Source: Planctomycetales bacterium
Lineage (GTDB): Bacteria; Planctomycetota; Planctomycetia; Isosphaerales; Isosphaeraceae
Length of the DNA: 64,000 bases
Direction: 5' to 3'
NCBI GenBank assembly: GCA_027452145.1
Contig: DAIDHB010000026.1
Location: forward strand, 1 to 64,000
The notes beneath the pieces are model-generated. The model made no database searches and was not told where the DNA came from. It saw only the letters and a program-made list of their open reading frames with translations. The translations under genes were made by a program, and so were the position numbers. Each line of letters opens with the position of its first letter. The stretch's first letter is position 1. This document shows, piece after piece, positions 52,818 through 62,000 of the stretch.

Positions 52818-54023
52818 TCAGGCGCGGAAAAGCGGCAGCGGCTCGAATGCGCCGCCCAGCACGGGCCTCGCCGGCAAGCCCAGCCATCCATCGAGCACGG
52901 CCGCGTAGATCCGCCGGAAATCGACGCTGACTTTCAGGTCCCCGTCCTGGAGGTCGGTCAGGCTGGGCGCCGGTCCCACCAGGCCGGGGCGGACTCCGTC
53001 GCCCGCCAGCAGGACCGGGCCGGCCGTGCCGTGGTCGGTGCCGGACGATCCGTTGTCCGAGACCCGCCGGCCGAACTCGCTGATGCACAGGACCGCCACC
53101 CGATCGGCCAGCCTCGCGGTGGTGAGGTCGTCCAGGAACGCCCCGATCGCCCCGGACAGCTCGCCCAGGAGGCGGGCGTGGGTGAGGAGCTGGCCGGCGT
53201 GGGTGTCGTAGCCACCCTGGATCACATAATAGAACCGAGCCCCGATGCCGGCCTTGATCAGGCGGCTGACCTGTTCGAGCCCGCCCGCCAACCTGGTCGC
53301 CGGGTAACGCCGGCCCGGGGCGACGCGGGCGATCGTGGCCATCCGATCCGCGGTCGCGTAGGCATCGAGAGTTGTGCGACGGAGGAAGGCCGTCAGCTCG
53401 TCGTCGTCACCGGCTTTGGGCCGGAGCGACTGCCGCGCCGCGCCATCCCCGAGAAGGTAATCATCGGTCCGATCGAGGGTGATCGCAGCCGACCGGCGGC
53501 CGCGCACCGCAACCGGCGACGGGTGGCCGCCGACGAAGACGGCGCCAGGATCGGAGGGAGAGGCGGCCGCTCGTTCATCCAGCACCCGGCCGATCCAGCC
53601 AGAGCCGATGGCATCGGCGGCGTCCGGACGGGCGGTGTGCCAGATCCTCATGCTTTCGAAGTGAGACCGATTCGGGTTGGGATACCCCACGCCCTGCACG
53701 ACCGCCAGTTTGCCGTCGTCGAGCAGGCGGGCGGCGTCGGACAGGGAGGGATGCAGGGCGACCTGGTCGTCGAGCTTGATCAGGTCGCGGACCGCCAGTC
53801 GCGTGGCCGAGCGATGTCGCTCATAACCCTCGTCCCGGTAGGGCACGACGGTATTGATCCCGTCATTGCCGCCATTGAGCTCGATGACCACCAGCACGCG
53901 GTCGTCCCGCGCCGGTCCCGCCGCCCGCGCCGAGCGGGCCAGGAAGTCCGGGACGGTTGAAGACAGCGCGACGAGGGTCGAGGAGTTCAGAGCCCTGCCG
54001 AAGAAGGAACGACGAGAGAACAT
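52818..54023 (-). CDS. DUF1501 exported protein
   Basis: A 401-residue protein with a near-perfect AAAGGAGGT Shine-Dalgarno just before ATG 54023. A Tat-like leader (MFSRRSFFGRALNSSTLVAL) is followed by the DUF1501 domain: RVLVVIELNGGNDGINTVVP, GYPNPNRSHFESMRIWHTA, a GGYDTHAGQLLTHARLLGEL segment and ISEFGRRVSDNGSSGTDHGT. These are the metal-binding-like motifs of the alkaline-phosphatase superfamily shared with sulfatases. DUF1501 and DUF1800 genes nearly always sit side by side in planctomycetes. Their biochemical role is not known. Confidence 0.94.
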   Translation of the reverse strand: MFSRRSFFGRALNSSTLVALSSTVPDFLARSARAAGPARDDRVLVVIELNGGNDGINTVVPYRDEGYERHRSATRLAVRDLIKLDDQVALHPSLSDAARLLDDGKLAVVQGVGYPNPNRSHFESMRIWHTARPDAADAIGSGWIGRVLDERAAASPSDPGAVFVGGHPSPVAVRGRRSAAITLDRTDDYLLGDGAARQSLRPKAGDDDELTAFLRRTTLDAYATADRMATIARVAPGRRYPATRLAGGLEQVSRLIKAGIGARFYYVIQGGYDTHAGQLLTHARLLGELSGAIGAFLDDLTTARLADRVAVLCISEFGRRVSDNGSSGTDHGTAGPVLLAGDGVRPGLVGPAPSLTDLQDGDLKVSVDFRRIYAAVLDGWLGLPARPVLGGAFEPLPLFRA

Positions 54024-54057
54024 GAGACCTCCTTTCGTACCGACGTAATGCCCGGAG

Positions 54058-55422
54058 TCAGCACTTCTGCGCATCGAGTGAGGACAGGACCAGGGTCAGG
54101 ATCCTTCGCGCGGCTTCGGGCTCCGGGAGACCGGGCCGGAGTGCACCTTCGAGCGACGAGGGCCGACCCGATCGCACATCGACGCCCAGCAGTACACTTG
54201 TGGCGAAGTTGGTTACTGCGCCGGGATCCCGCCCGAAGCCGTGCCGCTCGGCCAGGGCCAGGACGTCCGGAGGGCCGGGCAGGCCGATGTCGCGGCCGCC
54301 GGCCAGCGCGGCGGCGTAATTGGTCCGCGCGATCAGCGCGCCGGCCGAGATCCAGGATCGCCCACCCGGCCAGCCGCCGACATTGGGGGGATAGAACAGA
54401 TCCTGGCCCAGGCGGGCCGCCCATTCCGCCAGGAGGAGAGTGCTGGGCGGCGGATCGAACAGCTCGATCGCCCGCGCCGCGCCGACGACGAACTCGACCG
54501 GGCCAACGACGCGACCGCGACGGCCGCGTCCCTCGTGGAAGACACGCGACCGCAGCACGGTGCCGACCGCCCAGCCGATGTCGAGATCGCGCTCCCGCAG
54601 GCCCGAGGCCAGCAGCCGGACCCCGGCGGGATCGATGTCCCCTTCGCCGAGGAACGTGTCGCAGATCCGCCAGGCCAGACGCTCGGCGGTAGCCGGATGC
54701 TCCAGAAGCATCGCCACCAGGTCTGGGCCCGTCCACCGCCTGCGCCGACCCAGGACGACCTTCTCGCCGTCGTCGTGCTGGGCCGGATCCTCGCGGAACG
54801 AATTGCCCGCGACCGTCCAGCCAGTGAGCGCCCGGGCGGCTTCCTTCACATCGCCCTCGGTATAATGTCCAATGCCGAGGGTGAACAGCTCCATCAGCTC
54901 GCGGGCGAGGTTCTCGTTGGGTCTTCCCTTGTGGTTCTCCTGCGCGTCGAGCCAGACGAGCAGCGCCGGTTCGCGAAGGGAGGCCCGGAGGAGCTCGCCG
55001 AACGGCGCCCGGGCATGGCGGCGGAACGTCTCGTTCTGCTGCCGCATCCATCCCGTGTCGTTGACCTTCTCCACGCTGGTGGCGAAATGGTTGTGCCACA
55101 TGAGCACCAGCCGTTCGCCCAGCGGGTCGGGCCCGAAGAGCATGCGGTAGACCCACCAGGCCTTGAGTTGCCCGGTGCCGTCGGCGGCGACGGCCAGGGT
55201 GGCGGCGTGCTCCTCGAAGTGTTCCGGCACGCCCCGGGCGCGCGACGTGCCCGAGAGGAGCCGGCCGACACTGGGCTCGGGGCCGTCGGCCAGGTCGCGG
55301 CGGATCTCGTCCCAGGTGACGGCGAACCCGGCGCGGCGATGCAGGCGGACCACCCGCCCGAGGTCCCAGGGCGTCGTGGCGCCCGGGACATAAGGGGCCC
55401 AGGGCTCGCGTGTGCCGTTCAT
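54058..55422 (-). CDS. DUF1800 protein
   Basis: A 454-residue protein from ATG 55422 behind GAGGAA. Recognisable DUF1800 blocks are VRLHRRAGFAVTWDEIRRDL near residue 24, ERLVLMWHNHFATSVEKVND near 102, NENLARELMELFTLGIGHYT near 165 and LFYPPNVGGWPGGRSWIS near 360. Unusually for the family, no signal peptide is visible. It stands 34 bases before the DUF1501 gene and both read leftward. Together they form the standard planctomycete pair of unknown function; here they come under an ECF sigma fusion gene. Confidence 0.94.
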   Translation of the reverse strand: MNGTREPWAPYVPGATTPWDLGRVVRLHRRAGFAVTWDEIRRDLADGPEPSVGRLLSGTSRARGVPEHFEEHAATLAVAADGTGQLKAWWVYRMLFGPDPLGERLVLMWHNHFATSVEKVNDTGWMRQQNETFRRHARAPFGELLRASLREPALLVWLDAQENHKGRPNENLARELMELFTLGIGHYTEGDVKEAARALTGWTVAGNSFREDPAQHDDGEKVVLGRRRRWTGPDLVAMLLEHPATAERLAWRICDTFLGEGDIDPAGVRLLASGLRERDLDIGWAVGTVLRSRVFHEGRGRRGRVVGPVEFVVGAARAIELFDPPPSTLLLAEWAARLGQDLFYPPNVGGWPGGRSWISAGALIARTNYAAALAGGRDIGLPGPPDVLALAERHGFGRDPGAVTNFATSVLLGVDVRSGRPSSLEGALRPGLPEPEAARRILTLVLSSLDAQKC

Positions 55423-55484
55423 GATTCAGTTCCTCATTCCCGAGGGGAGACGCGAGACCTGATCGAGCCCGCGTGCATGCGGCG

Positions 55485-58400
55485 TCATTTCGATGGGATG
55501 AGCTCGATCGTGCGCTCGACGCCGTCGGAGTCGGCGGGCAGGTCGAGCTCGACCAGGGTGTCGAAGAACCTGGGATTCAGGTAGTAGGGGGAAGCGGCGT
55601 AGGAGGCATTGGAATCGGGATCGTCCAGCTTCGCCACCTTGATCCGATCGACGCCGGCGCCCCTGGTGAAGCGGTCGGAGTTCGCCGAAGCGGCCAGCAG
55701 CCCCGGGCCGTCCAGGGCGACGATCGAGAATCGGCCGTCATCGTCGGTGGGCACTCGACACAGCGTCAGGGTCCATCGGTGTTCGTCGTACCTGGGGTTG
55801 ACGGCGAGCAGGAAGTAATGCACCACCCCCCGCACGGGCTGGCGGCTCGCCCCGTCGATCAGCCGGCCCCGGACCGGGATGCCCCGCGTCAAGCTCACGT
55901 CATGCACGATCGACGCGAGGCCCGGGGTGTCGCCGACGTGCTCCATCCGCTCGAGATAAGGTTGCCCCTCCGGCGGAAAGACGTGGATACCGAGGTCGCG
56001 AGACTTCGGGGCACCGAGCAGCCGGAATCGGCCCGCCGCGTCCGCCCGGGCGCCGTCATGGGCCATGCTCCCCAACCCGACACGTTGGCCATCCCGCTCG
56101 ATCACGAAGCTTGGCATGACCACCGCGCCAGGGAGGGGACGGCCCGTCGCGCGATCGCGCACGACGCCCTCGATCGGCTTCGTCGGGCCCACCGCGTGCT
56201 CGAAGCGGGCGGGGTAGATCATGGGGCCCGAACCGGCCGACGGGTTGTCGGCGATCGGCAACCTGGGACGCTCGAACTGCTTCCGGGCCGCCTGGACTCC
56301 CAGTCGGGTCATCACGAAAAAGTCGCCGGTCTGGATCGTCGGGCCAGAGAGCCGCAGCGACACGACGCGCTCTCGGCCGATCCCGGTCAGGCGGAACCGA
56401 CCCTCATGATCGGTCGTGAGCGCGTGAGAGAGCCCCGCGATCGATGGCGCCAGGCTCTTCCACTTCCCCGCCTCGTCGCTCAACGTGCCCGATTTGATGA
56501 CCGGAGTCAGGTCCTCGCCGTGGGTCGCGAAGATTTCCCTGGCGGTGACGGTGGCTCCGGGCACCGGGCGGCCCTCCAGGTCGAGGATCCGGCCCTCGAT
56601 CGGGACTTCATCCTTGACGAGTTGCAGCGTCACGTCGGTTCGGGCTTCCGGCCTGGGCAGGAGGACCCAGCCCGGACCGGACCCGGGCGACGTGGCGGCG
56701 ATCAGGGGGAAGGTTCGGACGTGCGGCCCGAACCTCGTGGGCCCGGATCGCACGTCGTCCCACTCAGCGCGGTCGATGAGGACCTCGAACCGGCCGTCGG
56801 GCCCGCTCGTCGCCGATGGTTCCGGCCGGTGCGGCGGCCGGGGGTGGGGGACCCAGACGAACGGTGCGGGCCGGATGAAATAGACCGAGGCGCCTCCCCT
56901 TGGCTCCCCATCCGGGCCGAGCACGCGGCCGCTCAGGCGGACTCGTTCGTCGGACCTGGGCGTGTCGGTCCGTGCCGCTCCGCGCTCGCTCGGCCCCCCG
57001 GCCGCCGGCCGATTGCCGTCCCGACCGGGTTTCGCCCTCGGCGGGGCCGGAAGCGGCTCGCGGCTACCCAGGCGGTCGGGGTCGAGCGGCTGCCTGTCGT
57101 CCCGGGTGATCGCCCGGCGCAGCAGCGCCTCGTCGAGCTTCGCCGGAATGAAGCGGACACCCCCGTCGGCCATCAGCGCCGCGAAGCTCCCGCGCGGTCC
57201 CCCGCCGAGCGTGGGGAGCGGCTTGTCGGGGGCGTAGGGCAGCTCATCGGGCTTGGTCCATGGGACCGCCTCATCCGCTTCGACAGCCATCATCGTCCGA
57301 TCCGGACCGTCGTTGAAGTCCTCCCGACGAGGCCCACGACCACCTTCGAACGGCGTTCCCTTGCCGACGAAGACCCGGACGTGCGTGAGGCCCTCCTGCG
57401 CCTGTCCTGGTGGGCGAGGCGGAGCGAAGACGCGCGGCATCCTCCGGAGCAGCGCCTTGTTGTGGGGGCTGTCCCAGGGCTCGTCCAGCTTGAAGGATCG
57501 ATACAACTCGTCTTCCGCCAGGTACGGCAGGATGGCGACGCGCCAGCTCAGGAGCGGCTTGCCGTCCGGCCCCTGGATCGCGGGCGCCGGGAAACGCCCG
57601 TGGACATCCAGGTAATTGTGCATCGCCAGGCCGATCACTTTCAGATTGTTCGCAATCTCCCGCTGGACGGCTATCGGGTCCGGCTCGTCCTCGGCGACGG
57701 CGGGTGGCGCCTTGGGCGGCGGCGACGCCGGTGGGCGCTCCACGACCTGGGGTCCTGTCATCCGGCCCCAGCCCATGGTTATCCCCGCCGCTGTCGTGGC
57801 GAGGACCAGTCCCCCCAGCGCCGCGATCTTCAAGTTGGTCATCGTCGTGGCCCTCAGTACGTGTCGAAACAACAAGGCGGATTCGGCGGAGAGCAAACCC
57901 TCCACCCCATGTCCCGCCGCGATCTGAGCCGCGGCTCGTGCGGTCTCCTGCACCCAGGCGGCCGACGGCGCGGCCGAGGCCGTCCGCTGCGCGAGCGCTG
58001 CGCCCAGCATCCCCGAGGTTGCGGTGATGCCCCGACGGGCAAGGCGGTGGCGTAAGAGCTCCCGCGCGCGGTAGACGCGGCCCTGGACTGTCTTGATCGG
58101 GCAACCCAATTGCCGTGCGGCTTCTTCGTGGGTCAAACCCTCCAGCTCGCACAGCACGATGGCGCTGCGGTGGCGCTCCGAGAGGCGATCGATCTCCTCG
58201 AAGAGCTCCGCCCAGGGTTCGCCCGCCCCGGGAGCTCGGGACCGCCGGTCCTGCTCGCACGTCGCCATCTCGGCCCTCCGTCGCTCGTGCGCCCGACGTC
58301 GGGCCGCCTCGACCCTGGCCCGGGCCGCGACCCGCCGGGCGACCCCGAACAGCCAACTGGCGAGCGAGTGGCGTTTCTGGATGCCGCCGGCCCGCCGGGC

Positions 58401-58646
58401 GAGCACCAGGAACGTAACCTGGGCGGCGTCCTGGGCATCGTGCGGGTCGTTGAGGACATCGTGGCAAACGCGTAGCACCGTCGGGGCGTGCCGCTCGACC
58501 AGGGCCGCGAACGCGGCCTCGGCGACCCCGCCGCCGCCGGTAAGATATCGCTCCAGCAACTGGGCATCGGACATCCCGACGAATGAGCCGACCTCGAGGA
58601 GCGTCGGCAATCCGATCGAGCCGGCATTCGGACGACGGTTCATCAT
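55485..58646 (-). CDS. ECF sigma factor fused to TM, DUF1559-like and carboxypeptidase-regulatory-like domains
   Basis: A 1,053-residue protein; ATG 58646 follows GGGAG by eight bases, and the open frame further upstream is not protein-like. Residues about 25-110 are sigma region 2 (AALVERHAPTVLRVCHDVLN, DAAQVTFLVLARR). Residues about 147-205 are sigma region 4 (LCELEGLTHEEAARQLGCPI). One TM segment is at about 269-289 (KIAALGGLVLATTAAGITMG). A DUF1559-like domain follows at about 319-512 (NNLKVIGLAMHNYLDVHGRF, SFAALMADGGVRFIP). Beta-sandwich carboxypeptidase-regulatory-like repeats begin near 569, 685, 819 and 922. The sigma part would face the cytoplasm and the remainder the outside. It heads a row with DUF1800, DUF1501 and the permease, with gaps of 62, 34 and 13 bases. 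Confidence 0.88.
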   Translation of the reverse strand: MMNRRPNAGSIGLPTLLEVGSFVGMSDAQLLERYLTGGGGVAEAAFAALVERHAPTVLRVCHDVLNDPHDAQDAAQVTFLVLARRAGGIQKRHSLASWLFGVARRVAARARVEAARRRAHERRRAEMATCEQDRRSRAPGAGEPWAELFEEIDRLSERHRSAIVLCELEGLTHEEAARQLGCPIKTVQGRVYRARELLRHRLARRGITATSGMLGAALAQRTASAAPSAAWVQETARAAAQIAAGHGVEGLLSAESALLFRHVLRATTMTNLKIAALGGLVLATTAAGITMGWGRMTGPQVVERPPASPPPKAPPAVAEDEPDPIAVQREIANNLKVIGLAMHNYLDVHGRFPAPAIQGPDGKPLLSWRVAILPYLAEDELYRSFKLDEPWDSPHNKALLRRMPRVFAPPRPPGQAQEGLTHVRVFVGKGTPFEGGRGPRREDFNDGPDRTMMAVEADEAVPWTKPDELPYAPDKPLPTLGGGPRGSFAALMADGGVRFIPAKLDEALLRRAITRDDRQPLDPDRLGSREPLPAPPRAKPGRDGNRPAAGGPSERGAARTDTPRSDERVRLSGRVLGPDGEPRGGASVYFIRPAPFVWVPHPRPPHRPEPSATSGPDGRFEVLIDRAEWDDVRSGPTRFGPHVRTFPLIAATSPGSGPGWVLLPRPEARTDVTLQLVKDEVPIEGRILDLEGRPVPGATVTAREIFATHGEDLTPVIKSGTLSDEAGKWKSLAPSIAGLSHALTTDHEGRFRLTGIGRERVVSLRLSGPTIQTGDFFVMTRLGVQAARKQFERPRLPIADNPSAGSGPMIYPARFEHAVGPTKPIEGVVRDRATGRPLPGAVVMPSFVIERDGQRVGLGSMAHDGARADAAGRFRLLGAPKSRDLGIHVFPPEGQPYLERMEHVGDTPGLASIVHDVSLTRGIPVRGRLIDGASRQPVRGVVHYFLLAVNPRYDEHRWTLTLCRVPTDDDGRFSIVALDGPGLLAASANSDRFTRGAGVDRIKVAKLDDPDSNASYAASPYYLNPRFFDTLVELDLPADSDGVERTIELIPSK

Positions 58647-59006
58647 GGAACGTACTCCCGATCGCACTGGACTGCCTTTAGTGCCCTCGAGGGCTCGAAA
58701 CTCCTCAATAATTCCGGAACGCTTCGCCAACGCCGTCACCCGACTTCTCCGAAGCCGGGCCTGGGCCCCACCGGAAATCCCGGAAACGGCCACATCAAAG
58801 AGATTCTGCCCGGAATCCGTGCCCGTTTTGCTGTTTTTATTGTGGAGGGGGAGTTCGGGCCGAGCGGGTCGAGGCGGGGTGGCGAGGGGTGGATGGTTGC
58901 CAGTGAGCCGGAAGCCTCTGGAAAAGCCGGTGTAAGATGATAGGGAACATTTTGCGACGGCTGCCTCTCGATCTCGGTCGACTTCAAGATTTGGCGAGGA
59001 GACGCG
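58647..59006. promoter_or_regulatory. divergent intergenic region between the sigma fusion and the giant gene
   Basis: About 360 bp between two divergent starts, so it must hold both promoters. An AT-rich patch with TAAGAT lies near 58930-58940, and a T-rich stretch lies near 58830-58842. I could not define -35/-10 pairs with confidence. GAGGAG at 58996-59001 is the ribosome site of the right-hand gene. Confidence 0.4.
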
Positions 59007-62000
59007 ATGATGGGGGTGGCCGGATGCCGGGCAAAGGCGGCCGGTTGCCCGGGGCGAATTCGCGGGATCGTGCGGGCGGGACGTCTGTGGCGGTTGTGGT
59101 GGCGCGGCTTCCGGGAACACCTCATGCGATGTGTGCAGGCGGAAACGGGTGAGCAGGCGGCCCGGGCAGGGGTGCCGATGAATGACGGGATGGCCTGCGA
59201 TCCGCGGGTGTCTCCGGTCTTCCTCGCCCCGAACCCCTCGCCCCTGACCCCTCCCCATTCCGGATGGCTGGCGACGGTGCTCGGGGTCATCGCGGCGCTT
59301 GGTCTGGTCGGGGTGGGTGCGACGGCGGGGGATGACGTCGGGGTCGTGCGGGTGCCGGTGCCGGCGAAGGATGTGGCGAAGGTTTTTCCGCCGGGGACCG
59401 AGCTGCGGGTGCTGGCGCCCCGCGAGTTCGAGGCGCTGGTGCAGGAGGCGCGGCGGGGGATGGCGGGCCGGACGGCATCGGGGGCCCCCCGGATGATCCG
59501 GGCGCGCCACCGAGCGCGGCTGGAGGCGGGCCGGCTGGTCGGCCGGTCCGAACTGATCCTCGCGCCGTTCGCGGCGGGGCCGGCGGAGTTTCCCCTGGTG
59601 CCCTGGACGCCGGCCATCCTCGAGCGCGGGGACGGGAAGCAGGCCGTCGGGGCGCGAGACTCGGGGGTCGCCGTGCTGCGTCTCGAGGGATCGAGCCGCG
59701 AGCAGACGGTCCGGCTCGACTGGGAGCTCGAACCTCGGCCGCATTCGCGGGGGCGCGGCTTCGCGCTGGGGCTGCCCGCGGAAGGGACCACGGTGCTCGA
59801 GCTGGAGCTGCCGCACGGATGGACCGCGTCGAGCCAGCGGGGGATTCGCCGCGGGCCCGTACCGATCCCGGATGCCTCGCTCGAGTTGTGGGAGGTCGAC
59901 GGCGAGGCCGGGCGATTCGACGTCGAGCTGCGCGATGCAAGCGACCGGGAGCGGACCGACTCGGGAGCCGGCGCCTGGTTCCACGGCACGACCGAGATCG
60001 ACCTGAGGCGCGGCGCCGGGCCGTCGGCCACAATGGTCAACTGGACGGCCGAGGACCAGGTCGAGCTGGACCCTCGCCACCCTGGGCGGCTCTCCGTCGA
60101 GCTCGACCCGGGCCTCGAGTTGATCGACGTGCAGGGCGCGGCGGTGCGCGGCTACCGGATCGAGCGATTGGGCCGCGTCGGCGCGGGTGCGCGTGCGGGC
60201 GGCGGAGCCGGCGAGGCCGATCGGGGCGCCAGGGTCACCGTCACGCTGGCTGCCGGGGTGCGGACGGCCTCGCTCAAGTTCCTGGCGCATGCGAGGGTGC
60301 CGTCGGAGGGGAGGTGGTCGGTCCCTTCGCTCCACCCGGTCGACGCGACGTGGACGGGCGGGCGGACGACGGTGGTGCTCGACGACCTGCGGGCCGTGCG
60401 CGAGTGCCACGAGCGGGCGGGCCGGCTGGTGCCGCTGGCGGCGGGAGAGGCCGACGGCGACAACCGGCTGACCTTCGAGGAGGAGGCGCCGCGCTCGGTG
60501 GCCGAGCTGGTGTTCATCCGCCCGGGGGTTCAGGTCGCGTGCACGGTCCTCGGCCAGTTGGTGCTGGGCTCGGGCGGCCCGCCGCGGCTGGACTGCCGGG
60601 TCGACTGGGTGCTCCAGCGCGGGTCGATCACGCAGATGGAGGTCGACCTCTCGCCGGCCTGGCTGCCGGATCAGGTGCGGATCCCCGGGCTGGACGACCC
60701 GCTGGCGTGGCACTCGTCGGCGCAGCCCACGGGGGCGACGCGGCTGCGGGTGATGCTGCCGGCCTCGGCGCTGGAGCGGGGGCGGGGGACGCTGTCGATC
60801 GGGGCGACCTCGACGGTGGCGGCGGGCCGCGGTCGGCTAGAGCTGCCGCGGGTGCGGCCGAGGGGCTCGGCGATCGTCGACGAGGCGTGGCTGGCGTGGG
60901 TGGACGACGGCACGACCATCCAGCCGACGAGCGCGCACGGCCTGGCGTGGATCGACACCCGCGACGTCCCCGGCCTGGCGGCCATGACGCCGCCCGCGCC
61001 CGGGCTGCGCGAGGCGATCGCATGGCGGTGGACGGGCGATCGCGCCGAGGCAATCGTCGACCGAGAGCGGATCGACCAGGACCCGCGGGCGTCGATCCGG
61101 ACCCGCGCGCGGCTCTCGGCTGACGGGCGGACGCTCGCGCTCGAGGGGACCATCCTGATCGGCTCGGGCGCCGCGCCGCTGGAAGCGCTGCCGATCTGGG
61201 TCGACGGGCCGGGGGACGCGCTGGCCTCGTGGCACTTCTCGGCCGAGGACGGCTCCGAGCTGCGGCCACGGCCGATCGGGGCGGCCGCCCGAGCGCGGCT
61301 CACATTGCCCGCCGGGGCCTCGGCACGCGAGCTGCCGCTGAACCTCCCGGCCCTGGCCGAGAGGGCCGTGCGCTTCCGCGCCGGGCGCCCCTGGTCGTCG
61401 CCGGGCGAGATCCCGCTATTGTTCGTGCCCCGCGAGTACCTCAAGGGTGGCACCGTCGCGGTCGAGACGCCCGCGGGCATGATGGCCCGGCCGCACGCCG
61501 TCGGCCTCGGCCGGCTCGACCCGTCGTCGACCGACCGGCCCGCGGCCGGATCCGGCGGCAACCCGTCGGGCTCGGGCGAGGCCGACGCGGCGGCCGGGCG
61601 GACGATCCAGGCGTTCTCGTACCCCGTGCCCGGCGCCCGGCTGGAGCTGACGACCGAGTCGCTCGAGCCCGCCCCGGTCGCGGGCGTGGTCCGCGAGGCG
61701 CTCCTGACGACGTGGGTCGACCCCCGCGGCCGGACGCTCAACCGGCTCCGGCTGGCGGCCGAGCTCGACGGGGCCGCCTTGCTGGCGCTCGACCTGCCCG
61801 ACGGGGCGACCCCGGTGCGCGTCCGCCGCGACGGCGCCGATGTGACGCCGATCCGGGTGGGCGGGCGGGTCGCGATCCCGCCGGCGACGGCCGGCGCGGC
61901 GGCCGGCATCCGGCCCGGCACGGTGGTGCTCGACTACCTGGTGGAATCCGCGGCTATCGGCGACGGCGACCCGCTGCGCCCGGCCCTGCCCCGGCTCGAC

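Noticed and set aside
58647-60713. The minus-strand frame of the ECF sigma fusion stays open far upstream of 58646
   Set aside because: The extra 690 codons are Arg/Pro-rich and lie opposite the large plus-strand gene; the ribosome site and conserved sigma start are at 58646.
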